A stretch of 64,000 nucleotides of DNA from Thermoleophilales bacterium. GTDB lineage: Bacteria; Actinomycetota; Thermoleophilia; Solirubrobacterales; 70-9. The translations under genes and the position numbers were made by a program. The notes under the pieces were generated by a model. The model was not told the DNA's origin and ran no database searches. It saw nothing but the letters and a program-made list of their open reading frames with translations. Where the stretch lies: contig JACJWY010000011.1 in assembly GCA_020636955.1 (NCBI GenBank), positions 27,729 through 91,728 of the forward strand, given 5' to 3'. The number at the start of each line of letters is the position of its first letter. Within the stretch, counting starts at the first letter, position 1. This document shows, one piece after another, positions 8,983-16,440 of this stretch.

Positions 8983-9942
8983 TCAGACCGCAGCCAGGAC
9001 CTCCCGACGCAACTTCAAAGCCTCGATCACCCGCTCGATCACCGCACCCGGATCAGCGGCGAACTCCGCATAGGTCACCCGAATCACGATCAATCCGCGG
9101 GATTCGAGGTACATCTGCTTCTCGAGATCCAGCATTCTTTGCGCCGGATCGCTGTGAAACGCATCTCCGTCCAGCTCCAGCACCACTCCGAGTTTGCGCC
9201 ACACGCAATCGACTTCGTATCCGAACGCTTTCACGTTCACTTCCGGCGTCTCCAGAGTCCGCTCGACCCATTCGAGCAGGAACCAGCCCTCTAGAACCGA
9301 CTTGATCCGCAGCAACTCGGGCACCCACAGGGCAAGGTAGGGGCGAAGCTTCTTCGCTCCCCGCCGCCTGGCCATTCGATTGAAGCAGTACTTGAGGTCA
9401 CGTTCCTTGAAGAGCCGGAGCCGGCAGGCCTCGAGGAAAGCAAACCGAATCTCGCGGTCGCTGGCGTTTACGGCGAAGTCGATCAGAGCCAGGGCCGGGC
9501 AAGCCAACTTCAGCCCATCCTTGATCCTCGTTTCGGTCGACTCCACCTGCCGCCTGATCACGCTGACCACGGTTTTCCGCAAGGCGGGCGAGATGCCGGT
9601 CTGCTTGCGCGCTTTGCCAGATGACTTGGCCACTTCGATATAGCGGGGGATCTGGAATCGGGACGTGACCATTCCCCATTTCTGGCAAGCACTGATTCCC
9701 GTAAGCACCGCCCCAGGTCCGGCAAATGCCAACGCGGCTCGCATGGCGGCGTCGGCACTCTCGACATCCCGTCCAAGCGAATAGACACCGCGAATCACCT
9801 TGATCAGCCGACCCCGCTGGTACCAGTTCTTTATTCGTGAGCCACTGAAGCCCTGAGACAGAAGTTCGATTCGGCTCGCAACGAACGACCTCGATGACAT
9901 GTATCGATAGAGGCGTCTGAATTCCAGCAATGAATTTTCCAT
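8983..9942 (-). CDS. AbiEi-like / DUF559 (Vsr-type nuclease fold) protein
   Basis: A 319-residue protein in two parts. Residues about 15-90 resemble the winged-helix domain of AbiEi-type proteins (LLSQGFSGSRIKNWYQRG...GVYSLG). Residues about 215-315 match DUF559, a very-short-patch-repair-like PD-(D/E)xK fold: YEVDCVW, then VVLELDGDAFH, a D-x(2)-K segment and GLIVIRVTYAEF. The candidate catalytic acids VD and ELD are present. No toxin partner lies beside it. It is bracketed by inverted copies of a 47-nt palindrome and sits between glmS and acpS, which are close neighbours in other actinobacteria. Its Lys/Ile content is higher than that of its neighbours. Acquisition by transfer is likely; function unknown. 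ATG at 9942 is used, and a later ATG at 9900 is possible. Confidence 0.75.
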   Translation of the reverse strand: MENSLLEFRRLYRYMSSRSFVASRIELLSQGFSGSRIKNWYQRGRLIKVIRGVYSLGRDVESADAAMRAALAFAGPGAVLTGISACQKWGMVTSRFQIPRYIEVAKSSGKARKQTGISPALRKTVVSVIRRQVESTETRIKDGLKLACPALALIDFAVNASDREIRFAFLEACRLRLFKERDLKYCFNRMARRRGAKKLRPYLALWVPELLRIKSVLEGWFLLEWVERTLETPEVNVKAFGYEVDCVWRKLGVVLELDGDAFHSDPAQRMLDLEKQMYLESRGLIVIRVTYAEFAADPGAVIERVIEALKLRREVLAAV

Positions 9943-10070
9943 CCAGCAAGCCTGAGGGGAAAGCGCTCACGCATATCTCGACAGGTGTGACAATTAAGCA
10001 CCGGCGGGTCAAGATCCACCGTTCCCGTTCCCCTTCGCCTGCCGTTCCCCTCGCCTGCCCTTGCTGAGCA

Positions 10071-10117
10071 CCGAGTACCCACTTTGTGCCGGTATGTGGC
10101 GCAAAGTGGGATCTCGC
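10071..10117. repeat. 47-nt palindrome, copy 2 (inverted relative to copy 1)
   Basis: Its reverse complement matches copy 1, including the C/T asymmetry in the inner stem. The right arm (10098-10117) is identical to the copy 1 consensus. The outer left arm (10071-10080) carries three changes, so this hairpin is decayed at its base. It lies about 130 bp upstream of the DUF559 gene and 47 bp beyond the glmS stop codon. Confidence 0.88.
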
Positions 10118-10163
10118 GAGTAGGTTCGCTGGGATGGCGCGGCTGGCCGGGGCCAGGCGGGGA

Positions 10164-12023
10164 TTACTCGACCGTGACCGTCTTGGCCAGGTTCCGCGGC
10201 TGGTCCACGTTCAGGTCGTTCAGGCGGGCCACGTGATAGGCGAGAAGCTGCAGGGGGAGGATCGCCAGCAGCGGCTGGAGCACCCAGTCGGTGCGGGGCA
10301 CTTCGATCGTTTCCTCGGAGACCTTTTTGACCCGGTCATCACCTTCTGTTGCGACCGCGATCACGTCCGCGCCACGGGCCTTGACCTCTTCCATGTTGGA
10401 GAGGACCTTGTCGAGGATCGGGCTGTCCGTGGCCACGCAGACGACCGGCGTCGATTCGTCAAGCAGGGCGATCGGCCCGTGTTTCATCTCTCCGGCCGCG
10501 TAGGCGTCAGTCGGGATGTAGGAGACCTCTTTCAGCTTGAGGGCACCTTCCAGGCAGACCGGCAGGCCGATGTGACGACCCAGATAGAGGAAGAACTTCT
10601 GGTCGTAGTGGAGCTTCGCGATCTCCAGCATGCGCTCCGATTCGGAGTCGATCGTCGCCTCCATCTTCTCCGGAATCGCCCGCAACTCGTTGATCAGGCC
10701 ACTGACCTCCGAGAAGCCAAGGGTTCCCCGGATCTCGGCCAGCCGCAGGGCGACCAGATACATGGCCGCCACCTGGGCGACGAACGTCTTGGTCGCTGCA
10801 ACGCCGATCTCGAGACCGGCCCGGGTGAAGAGCACCGCATCCGAATCACGGGTCGCCTGACTGCCCATGATGTTGGTGATCGCCAGGACCTTGGCGCCCC
10901 GATCGCGGGCCAGACGCATCGCCGCCAGGGTGTCGGCCGTCTCGCCCGATTGGGTGATGCCGATGACCAGGTCGTTCTTGCCGATCACCGGGTCGCGGTA
11001 GCGGTACTCGGAGGCGATATCCATTTCAACCGGGACCCGGGCCCAGCGCTCGATTGCGTAACGGCCGACCAGGCCGGCGTGGTAGCTGGTCCCGCAGGCG
11101 ACGATGACGATGCGTGAGGCCTGCCGGAAGACCTCGTCGCCGAAGCCGATGTCGGAAAGGTCGACGCTGTCGTCATCGGTCAGCCGGTCGAGAATCGTCT
11201 CGGCGATCGCGTCGGGCTGTTCGTGAATCTCCTTCATCATGAAGGTGTCATAGCCGGCTTTCTCCGCCGTTTCCTCATCCCACTTGACCTCTTCGGTGTC
11301 ACGATCGACCGGTTCCCCGTCGGCCTTGGTCACTGTGACCCCGTCGGCGGTCAGGGTGACGATCTCCCCGTCCTCGATGGTCAGCGCCATCCTGGTCTCG
11401 TTTAGAAAGGCCGGGATCGCGGAGGCGATGAAATTCTCCTTCTCGCCGACCCCGACGATCAGGGGTGTCTCCTTGCGTGCCCCGACCAGAACGCCGGGGG
11501 AATCCGAATGAATAGCGACGATCGAATAGTGACCGCGCAAGTCGGCGTAGGCCTTGCGGACCGCTTCGGTCAGATCGCCTTCGTAGTAGCGGTGGATCAG
11601 GTGGGCCACGACCTCGGCGTCGGTCTCGGAGGTGAAGGTGACACCCTGCTCCTCGAGTCGGCCCTTGAGCCGGACATAGTTTTCGACGATTCCGTTGAGG
11701 ACGATCTGGACCTTGCCGGACTGATCGGCATGGGGATGGGCGTTGGCTTCGGTCACCCGTCCGTGGGTCGCCCAGCGGGTGTGGGCGATGCCGGTGAAGT
11801 GTCCTTCGGCATCCGGCTCATTGGTGGCCGAGAGGTCCGTCTCTTCAAGGGCGCTCCGCAGCCCGTCAAGGTTTCCGACTGCGCGGACCTTCTTCACCCC
11901 GTTCTCCGGGACCAAAATCGCCAGTCCCGCCGAGTCGTATCCGCGATATTCCAGCTTCTGAAGCCCGGCCACGAGAATCTCCTCCGCGGGGCGGTAGCCG
12001 ACGTATCCGATGATTCCGCACAT
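10164..12023 (-). CDS. glmS: glutamine-fructose-6-phosphate aminotransferase (isomerizing)
   Basis: A 619-residue protein. The N-terminal class II glutaminase domain has the nucleophile Cys2 in MCGIIGYVGYR, with HTRWATHG and NGIVENY following. Two SIS sugar-isomerase domains follow (ACGTSYHAG, QSGETADTL, then LGRHIGLPVCLEGALKLKE). The C-terminus reads NLAKTVTVE, as is usual. It makes glucosamine-6-phosphate, the first committed precursor of UDP-GlcNAc for cell wall. It follows glmM by 71 bp on the same strand, so consecutive steps of the pathway are encoded together. Confidence 0.97.
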   Translation of the reverse strand: MCGIIGYVGYRPAEEILVAGLQKLEYRGYDSAGLAILVPENGVKKVRAVGNLDGLRSALEETDLSATNEPDAEGHFTGIAHTRWATHGRVTEANAHPHADQSGKVQIVLNGIVENYVRLKGRLEEQGVTFTSETDAEVVAHLIHRYYEGDLTEAVRKAYADLRGHYSIVAIHSDSPGVLVGARKETPLIVGVGEKENFIASAIPAFLNETRMALTIEDGEIVTLTADGVTVTKADGEPVDRDTEEVKWDEETAEKAGYDTFMMKEIHEQPDAIAETILDRLTDDDSVDLSDIGFGDEVFRQASRIVIVACGTSYHAGLVGRYAIERWARVPVEMDIASEYRYRDPVIGKNDLVIGITQSGETADTLAAMRLARDRGAKVLAITNIMGSQATRDSDAVLFTRAGLEIGVAATKTFVAQVAAMYLVALRLAEIRGTLGFSEVSGLINELRAIPEKMEATIDSESERMLEIAKLHYDQKFFLYLGRHIGLPVCLEGALKLKEVSYIPTDAYAAGEMKHGPIALLDESTPVVCVATDSPILDKVLSNMEEVKARGADVIAVATEGDDRVKKVSEETIEVPRTDWVLQPLLAILPLQLLAYHVARLNDLNVDQPRNLAKTVTVE

Positions 12024-12094
12024 GAGCGCTACAGGCTACCCGGGCCGGGGCTCCCGCAGGGCGATGGGCGTCACAGAGCCAGAAGGTTCCCGGA

Positions 12095-13426
12095 TCAGCC
12101 GAGTTCGTCGCGGACCATGCCGGCCAGGGAATCGCAGATCTCCTGCGCCCGCTCCGGGGTCGGCGCTTCCGCCATCACCCTGACCAGCGGCTCGGTGCCG
12201 GAGGGACGTAACAGGACCCTGCCCTGCCCTTCGAGTTCGGAGTTCAGGCGAGAAACCTCGTTCCAGACGTCATCCGCCCGGGCGATCGCTTCGCGGTCGC
12301 TCACCTCGACGTTGACCAGGACTTGCGGGAGCTTTTCCATCACCCCGGCCTCGGCCAGCAGCCGGCCATCCAGGGCCTCGAGCAGCATCAGCGCCGCAGC
12401 GATACCGTCACCGGTCGGTGCATAGTCGGTCGAAATGATGTGACCGGACTGCTCGCCGCCCAGGATCCAGTTCTTCTCGCGCAGAGCCTCGAGTACGTAG
12501 CGATCCCCGACGCTGGTCACCTCGACCTCGACCCCGGCCTTCTCCATCGCCTGATGAAACCCGTAGTTGCTCATCACGGTCACCGCCACGCCTCCGCCGA
12601 GGTTGTCGGCGCCGGCTCTCGCTGCGGCGATCAGGGCGATCATTTCGTCCCCGTCGAAGGGGTTGCCGTCACCGTCAACCGCCAGCACGCGGTCACCGTC
12701 TCCGTCAAAGGCGAAGCCGAGCGAGGCATCGGTGGACGCAACCTTCTCCGAGAGCAGCGAAAGATCGGTCGATCCGCAGCCCTCATTGATGTTGCGGCCG
12801 TCCGGCTCGATCGCGAGCAATTCGACTTCGGCTCCGAGCCGGGTGAAGATCTCCCCGGCGACCCGGTAAGTGGCCCCGTTGGCGCAATCGAGCACGATCT
12901 TCATTCCCGAAAGCTCCAGACGGAAACGGCTTTCCAGAGCTCGCAGGTAATCCTGTTCGGCTCCCTTCAGATCCCGGACCCGGCCCGGTTCCTCTGCTGG
13001 CGGGGGAGGATCGTGGATCAGCGCCTCCACCCCGGCCTCGGTGGAATCATCGAGTTTGCCTCCGTCCCCGCCGAAGAGCTTGATTCCGTTGTCATGGAAG
13101 GGGTTATGGGACGCGGAAACGACCGCGGCCATGTCAAAACGGTGATGTCTTGAGATCAGGGCCGCCGCCGGGGTCGGGAGGATCCCGCCCAGGTAGACGT
13201 CCCCGCCCGCCTCGGTGATCCCGGCAGCCAGGGCAGCCTCGAGCATCGGACCCGATTCGCGGGTGTCCCGGATGATCAGCACCCGCGGTCGGTCGACGCC
13301 GCGGGAACGGCGCAGGGATTCGATGCCGGCCCGGCCGATCTGCAGGGCCAGCTCCGCGGTCAGCTTTTCGCCGACGCGGCCGCGTACTCCATCGGTGCCG
13401 AACAGTGTGCGGGTCGGAGTCGACAC
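12095..13426 (-). CDS. glmM: phosphoglucosamine mutase
   Basis: A 443-residue alpha-D-phosphohexomutase. It begins TRTLFGTDGVRGRVG, carries the phosphoserine loop SASHNPFHDNGIK near residue 105, the Mg-binding DGDGDR near 245, the sugar-specificity loop GGEQSGHI, and the C-terminal phosphate-binding RPSGTEPLVRVMAE. GTDGVRG at the start favours GlmM over PgcA/ManB. It converts glucosamine-6-P to glucosamine-1-P. It sits directly between rpsI (17 bp gap) and glmS, the usual actinobacterial order. Confidence 0.96.
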   Translation of the reverse strand: MSTPTRTLFGTDGVRGRVGEKLTAELALQIGRAGIESLRRSRGVDRPRVLIIRDTRESGPMLEAALAAGITEAGGDVYLGGILPTPAAALISRHHRFDMAAVVSASHNPFHDNGIKLFGGDGGKLDDSTEAGVEALIHDPPPPAEEPGRVRDLKGAEQDYLRALESRFRLELSGMKIVLDCANGATYRVAGEIFTRLGAEVELLAIEPDGRNINEGCGSTDLSLLSEKVASTDASLGFAFDGDGDRVLAVDGDGNPFDGDEMIALIAAARAGADNLGGGVAVTVMSNYGFHQAMEKAGVEVEVTSVGDRYVLEALREKNWILGGEQSGHIISTDYAPTGDGIAAALMLLEALDGRLLAEAGVMEKLPQVLVNVEVSDREAIARADDVWNEVSRLNSELEGQGRVLLRPSGTEPLVRVMAEAPTPERAQEICDSLAGMVRDELG

Positions 13427-13443
13427 GCCTGCTGTTCCGGTCC

Positions 13444-14286
13444 CTAGCGCTTCGAGAACTGCGGCCGCTTACGAGCCTTCTTGAGGCCGGCCTTGCGGCG
13501 TTCCTTTGCCCTGGCGTCACGGGTCAGGAAACCACGGCGCTTGAGCTCAGGCCGAAGCTCGGGGTCGACTTCGGTCAGGGCCCGGGCGATGCCGTGGCGG
13601 ACGGCGCCGGCCTGGCCGGAGATGCCACCGCCGTGGACCCTGATCTTGACGTTCACATTCGACTCGTAACCGGTCGCGACCAGCGGTGAGTTGACGATTG
13701 TGCGGTGGCGGGCCCGGGGGAAGTATTCGTCGATCTCGCGATCGTTGATGCTTATCTGGCCGTCGCCTGGCAGCACGATGACACGGGCGACCGAGCGCTT
13801 GCGCTTGCCGGTCGCGATGAACCGGGCATCCTTGGCGAGCTTTACCGGCTCGGGCCTGGCGACCGGAGCCTCTTCGGCCTCGGCGGCTTCGCGGGCGGCG
13901 CGTTCCTCTTCGTCGGCCTCGCGGGCAGCGAGTTCCTCGGCGCTGAGTTCGACCTCCGGCTCGGGCTCGGCCAGCGGCTCGAGATCGGCGCCCGGGGGCA
14001 GATCCGACTTCGGCGCTGCCGGAGCGGCCTTGATCTCTTCCTCGGCGACAATTTCCTCGGCGGTCTCGGTGGCTGCCTCTTCGACTTCCACTTCGCCCTC
14101 GCCTTCGGCGCCTTCGACTTCACCTTCCGCGACCACTTCGGCCTCCGGGGTCTCTTCAGTCTCCGGGGCCTCTTCGGCTTCGGCTTCGACGGTCTCTTCG
14201 ACTTCCCCGGCGGCGGGAGTTTCCTCCACGGCGGCTTCAGGAGTCTCTTCGGGGGTCACGTCTTCGGTGTTTTCTTCTTCGCTCAA
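13444..14286 (-). CDS. rpsI: 30S ribosomal protein S9 with long acidic N-terminal extension
   Basis: A 280-residue protein. Only the last 130 or so residues are the S9 domain, from ARFIATGKRKRSVARV through GGGISGQAGAVRHGIARAL to the basic tail KARKRPQFSKR, which reaches the decoding site. S9 proteins are normally about 130-170 residues. Residues 1 to about 148 are low-complexity and strongly acidic, made largely of Glu, Ala, Thr, Pro and Val. No in-frame stop separates the parts, and the start lies 12 bp from the rplM stop, as expected for the rplM-rpsI pair. The extension therefore appears genuinely encoded. Its function is unknown. Confidence 0.93.
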   Translation of the reverse strand: MSEEENTEDVTPEETPEAAVEETPAAGEVEETVEAEAEEAPETEETPEAEVVAEGEVEGAEGEGEVEVEEAATETAEEIVAEEEIKAAPAAPKSDLPPGADLEPLAEPEPEVELSAEELAAREADEEERAAREAAEAEEAPVARPEPVKLAKDARFIATGKRKRSVARVIVLPGDGQISINDREIDEYFPRARHRTIVNSPLVATGYESNVNVKIRVHGGGISGQAGAVRHGIARALTEVDPELRPELKRRGFLTRDARAKERRKAGLKKARKRPQFSKR

Positions 14287-14298
14287 GTTGATCTGGTT

Positions 14299-14733
14299 CT
14301 AGTTCCGGATTTCCAGGGGCTTCGGCTGCTGTGCCTGATGGGGATGCTCGGGTCCGGCGCAGACCTTCAGCTTCAGGAGCTGCTGCCGGGAGAGCTTGTT
14401 GCGGGGCATCATTCCTTTCACCGCCTTGCGGATCACCTCTTCCGGCTGCTTTTCGAGCATTTCGCCGAGGGTGCGGGACTTGATGCCACCCGGATAGCCA
14501 CTGTGGCGCCAATAGGTCTTCTGATTCAGCTTGTCGCCCGTGACCTTGATCTTCTCGGCGTTGATCACAACGACGAAATCGCCGGTATCGATGTGCGGCG
14601 TGTAATCGGGCTTGCGCTTGCCGCGCAGCGTGTCGGCGAGCTGGGTCGCGAGCCGGCCCAGGGTCTGCCCCTCGGCGTCGACGACGTACCAGTCTCTCTG
14701 GCGATTGGCGGGGGTGGCTACGTGAGTCTTCAT
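14299..14733 (-). CDS. rplM: 50S ribosomal protein L13
   Basis: A 144-residue protein, the normal L13 length. It begins MKTHVATPANRQRDWYVVDA and contains GQTLGRLATQLA, GDFVVVINAEKI, TYWRHSGYPGG and RNKLSRQQLLKLKV. L13 is an early-assembling 50S protein that binds 23S rRNA. I chose ATG at 14733; a GTG at 14769 in the same frame would add an N-terminus absent from the family. It is the first gene of the minus-strand rplM-rpsI-glmM-glmS run, and its leader lies in the 14734-15002 gap. Confidence 0.97.
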   Translation of the reverse strand: MKTHVATPANRQRDWYVVDAEGQTLGRLATQLADTLRGKRKPDYTPHIDTGDFVVVINAEKIKVTGDKLNQKTYWRHSGYPGGIKSRTLGEMLEKQPEEVIRKAVKGMMPRNKLSRQQLLKLKVCAGPEHPHQAQQPKPLEIRN

Positions 14734-15002
14734 GGCAAATTGGCGCGGGCTTCCGGCGGAAGCGACCACGCGGCTTGCGAATAATAGGGGAATCCTCGAT
14801 CAGGGGTGTCTTGCCCATGGATCGAATGCTGCTTCCGGTCTGGTCTTCGGCGGCACCCCCGTCTCAACCCGCCCTCCCATTCGCATTAGCCAATGGCTGG
14901 AAGAGGCTCCGCCCGATGTAGTGGCTTGAAGAGGCGATGTCCGATGTTGACCGGCATCACACCCGACGTCGTTGGGAGCGCTTATACTGACGCGCGTCAA
15001 TA
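14734..15002. promoter_or_regulatory. divergent intergenic region with promoters for rplM (minus) and the M23 gene (plus)
   Basis: No gene is seen. An imperfect 28-bp direct repeat occupies 14894-14921 and 14922-14949 (about 21 of 28 matching, sharing gaagaggc and ccgatgt). A -10-like TATACT lies at 14983-14988, about 15-20 bp before the riboswitch. A -35 element at the right distance is not evident. The rplM leader must also lie here, but no L13 autoregulatory structure is recognised. Confidence 0.4.
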
Positions 15003-15137
15003 AGCCGAACCCTCACCTTATGAAGAGAGGGGCGGAGGAACCAAAGGGGAACAAATCCCCAGGGGCGAATCGGAGGCAGGCCTGCTCCGTAGCGCAACTC
15101 TTTCAGCGCGAGCCCGCCAGCTAACTCCGCAGGCATC
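14998..15137 (+). ncRNA. cyclic di-AMP riboswitch (ydaO/yuaA class)
   Basis: Read on the plus strand, the segment matches the conserved ydaO core in order: gccgaaccc, ggaggaaccaaaggggaac, ccccaggggcgaatc, a variable stem, then agcccgccagctaactccgcaggc split by positions around 15110-15135. The last block is the family signature (CCCG.CAGCTAAC..CGCAGGC). It ends about 10 nt before the start codon of an M23 peptidase, so the expression platform probably involves the ribosome-binding site. Known actinobacterial members control cell-wall hydrolases and usually lower expression when c-di-AMP is high. Confidence 0.85.
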
Positions 15138-15146
15138 AGGAAGAGA

Positions 15147-16379
15147 TTGAAGCCGAGACGACCAAAGCCATTTCCGATCGCCGCCTTTGCGGCCATGCTC
15201 GCCTGCCTCACTTTCGCCGGGATCGGATCCGGCACCGCCAGCGGCGCAACCAGCTCGGGGGGCGGATTCGTGATTCCGGAAACCCCGAAGGTTTCGGATG
15301 TGATCTGCCTGACCGGCTGTACCAAGCTGCGCGAGGTCTCGGTTGGCGGTTCGGTTCAGATCACCGGGTCGAGCATGGGCTCCGTTTCCTCCGTCGCCTT
15401 CCGCGGTCCGAAGAAGAACATCCGCGTGAAGCCGGACCTAGTGACGAAGACCAGGGTCGAGGCCACCGTTCCGGATGGTGCCGTCACCGGTCGGGTGCGG
15501 GTCGTTTCAAACACCAATTCGGTTTCCGAGCCGTCCGGCCAGACTCTGACCGTTAGCGGCGAAAAGTTCAAACGCACCGGCAAGCTCACCCTTACCGACG
15601 CGAGTACTTCCCCCCGCAAGGCTTTTCAGTTCGGAATCAGGCGACCGGTCCTCAATTTCGTGGTCAACGGCGCCACACCGACGGTCAACCTGCGGGTCGA
15701 CATCGTCAACGCGAGCGGCGATGTGGTCAGGAGCCGGTTCCTCGACGGGGTCGCAACCGGGTCGGTCGAGAAGGTTGGCTGGAGCGGGCTAGTGTCCAAA
15801 GGCCGGACCGCCCCGAACGGGGCCTACCATTTCGTGGTTCGTGGCAACGACGGAGTGGCGGCCTCACTTTCGACCCGACTCAAGGTCCAGCGCCGGCAGG
15901 CGGCCCAGGCATCGCGGACCGGGCGAGGGAAGGCTGTCGACCCGCTCGGATTCAGGATGTACGGCTTCATATTCCCGGTTCGGGCACCCCACTCTTACGG
16001 CGACGGAATCGGCGCCCCCAGGGCCGGGCACACCCATCAGGGCCAGGACGTGATGGCAGCCTGTGGCAGCCGGATGGTTGCTGCCCGCGCGGGTACGGTC
16101 TACTACAACGACTACGACAGCGCTGCCGGCTGGTACATCGTGATCAACACCCGCGCCAACGGCGGCCGCAGCATGGCCTACATGCATATGCCGAGGCAGT
16201 CGCCGCTCAAGGTCGGGGCCCGCGTGAAGACCGGGCAGCCGATCGGCAGAGTCGGCGAGACCGGCGACGCAACGGCCTGTCATCTGCATTTCGAACTGTG
16301 GTCGGGGCCTGGCTGGTATCAGGGCGGCACCTTCCTCAATCCCACGCCGTCGCTGAAGGCCTGGGACCGCTACAGCTGA
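15147..16379 (+). CDS. secreted M23 (LytM-type) peptidase with IPT domain
   Basis: A 410-residue exported protein. A signal peptide (about 1-40) is followed by an IPT/TIG-like domain (about 60-130; SVQITGSSMGSVSSVAF). A FlgD-like beta segment follows (about 140-245; GAYHFVVRGNDG). The C-terminal M23 zinc peptidase domain has HTHQGQD for the first His and Asp ligands and HLHFE for the last. It probably cleaves peptidoglycan cross-bridges. The start is TTG at 15147, chosen because AGGAAGAG lies just upstream and the preceding sequence is riboswitch. It is controlled by the c-di-AMP riboswitch directly ahead. Confidence 0.9.
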   Translation: MKPRRPKPFPIAAFAAMLACLTFAGIGSGTASGATSSGGGFVIPETPKVSDVICLTGCTKLREVSVGGSVQITGSSMGSVSSVAFRGPKKNIRVKPDLVTKTRVEATVPDGAVTGRVRVVSNTNSVSEPSGQTLTVSGEKFKRTGKLTLTDASTSPRKAFQFGIRRPVLNFVVNGATPTVNLRVDIVNASGDVVRSRFLDGVATGSVEKVGWSGLVSKGRTAPNGAYHFVVRGNDGVAASLSTRLKVQRRQAAQASRTGRGKAVDPLGFRMYGFIFPVRAPHSYGDGIGAPRAGHTHQGQDVMAACGSRMVAARAGTVYYNDYDSAAGWYIVINTRANGGRSMAYMHMPRQSPLKVGARVKTGQPIGRVGETGDATACHLHFELWSGPGWYQGGTFLNPTPSLKAWDRYS

Positions 16380-16397
16380 GACCCGGCCTGTACTGAT

Positions 16398-16416
16398 ACT
16401 GAGACTAATTCTCATT
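16398..16416 (+). promoter_or_regulatory. candidate Zur/Fur operator
   Basis: A 9-1-9 inverted repeat, actgagact-a-attctcatt, matches in 7 of 9 arm positions. It is A+T-rich in an otherwise G+C-rich region and ends 24 bp before the first gene of the zinc operon, with a -10-like TATAAA at 16423-16428. The spacing fits a repressor site over the promoter. The Fur-family protein encoded at the end of the operon is the obvious candidate ligand. Confidence 0.55.
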
Positions 16417-16440
16417 TAGTGCTATAAATCGGATGCAGCC

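Noticed and set aside
8921..10117. REP/RAYT element
   Set aside because: The protein shows no HUH transposase motif, so it is not a known RAYT, although the hairpins look REP-like.
13705..14784. Long plus-strand open frame opposite rpsI and rplM
   Set aside because: It arises from the Glu/Ala-rich codons of the S9 extension read backwards and has no homology to any family I recognise.
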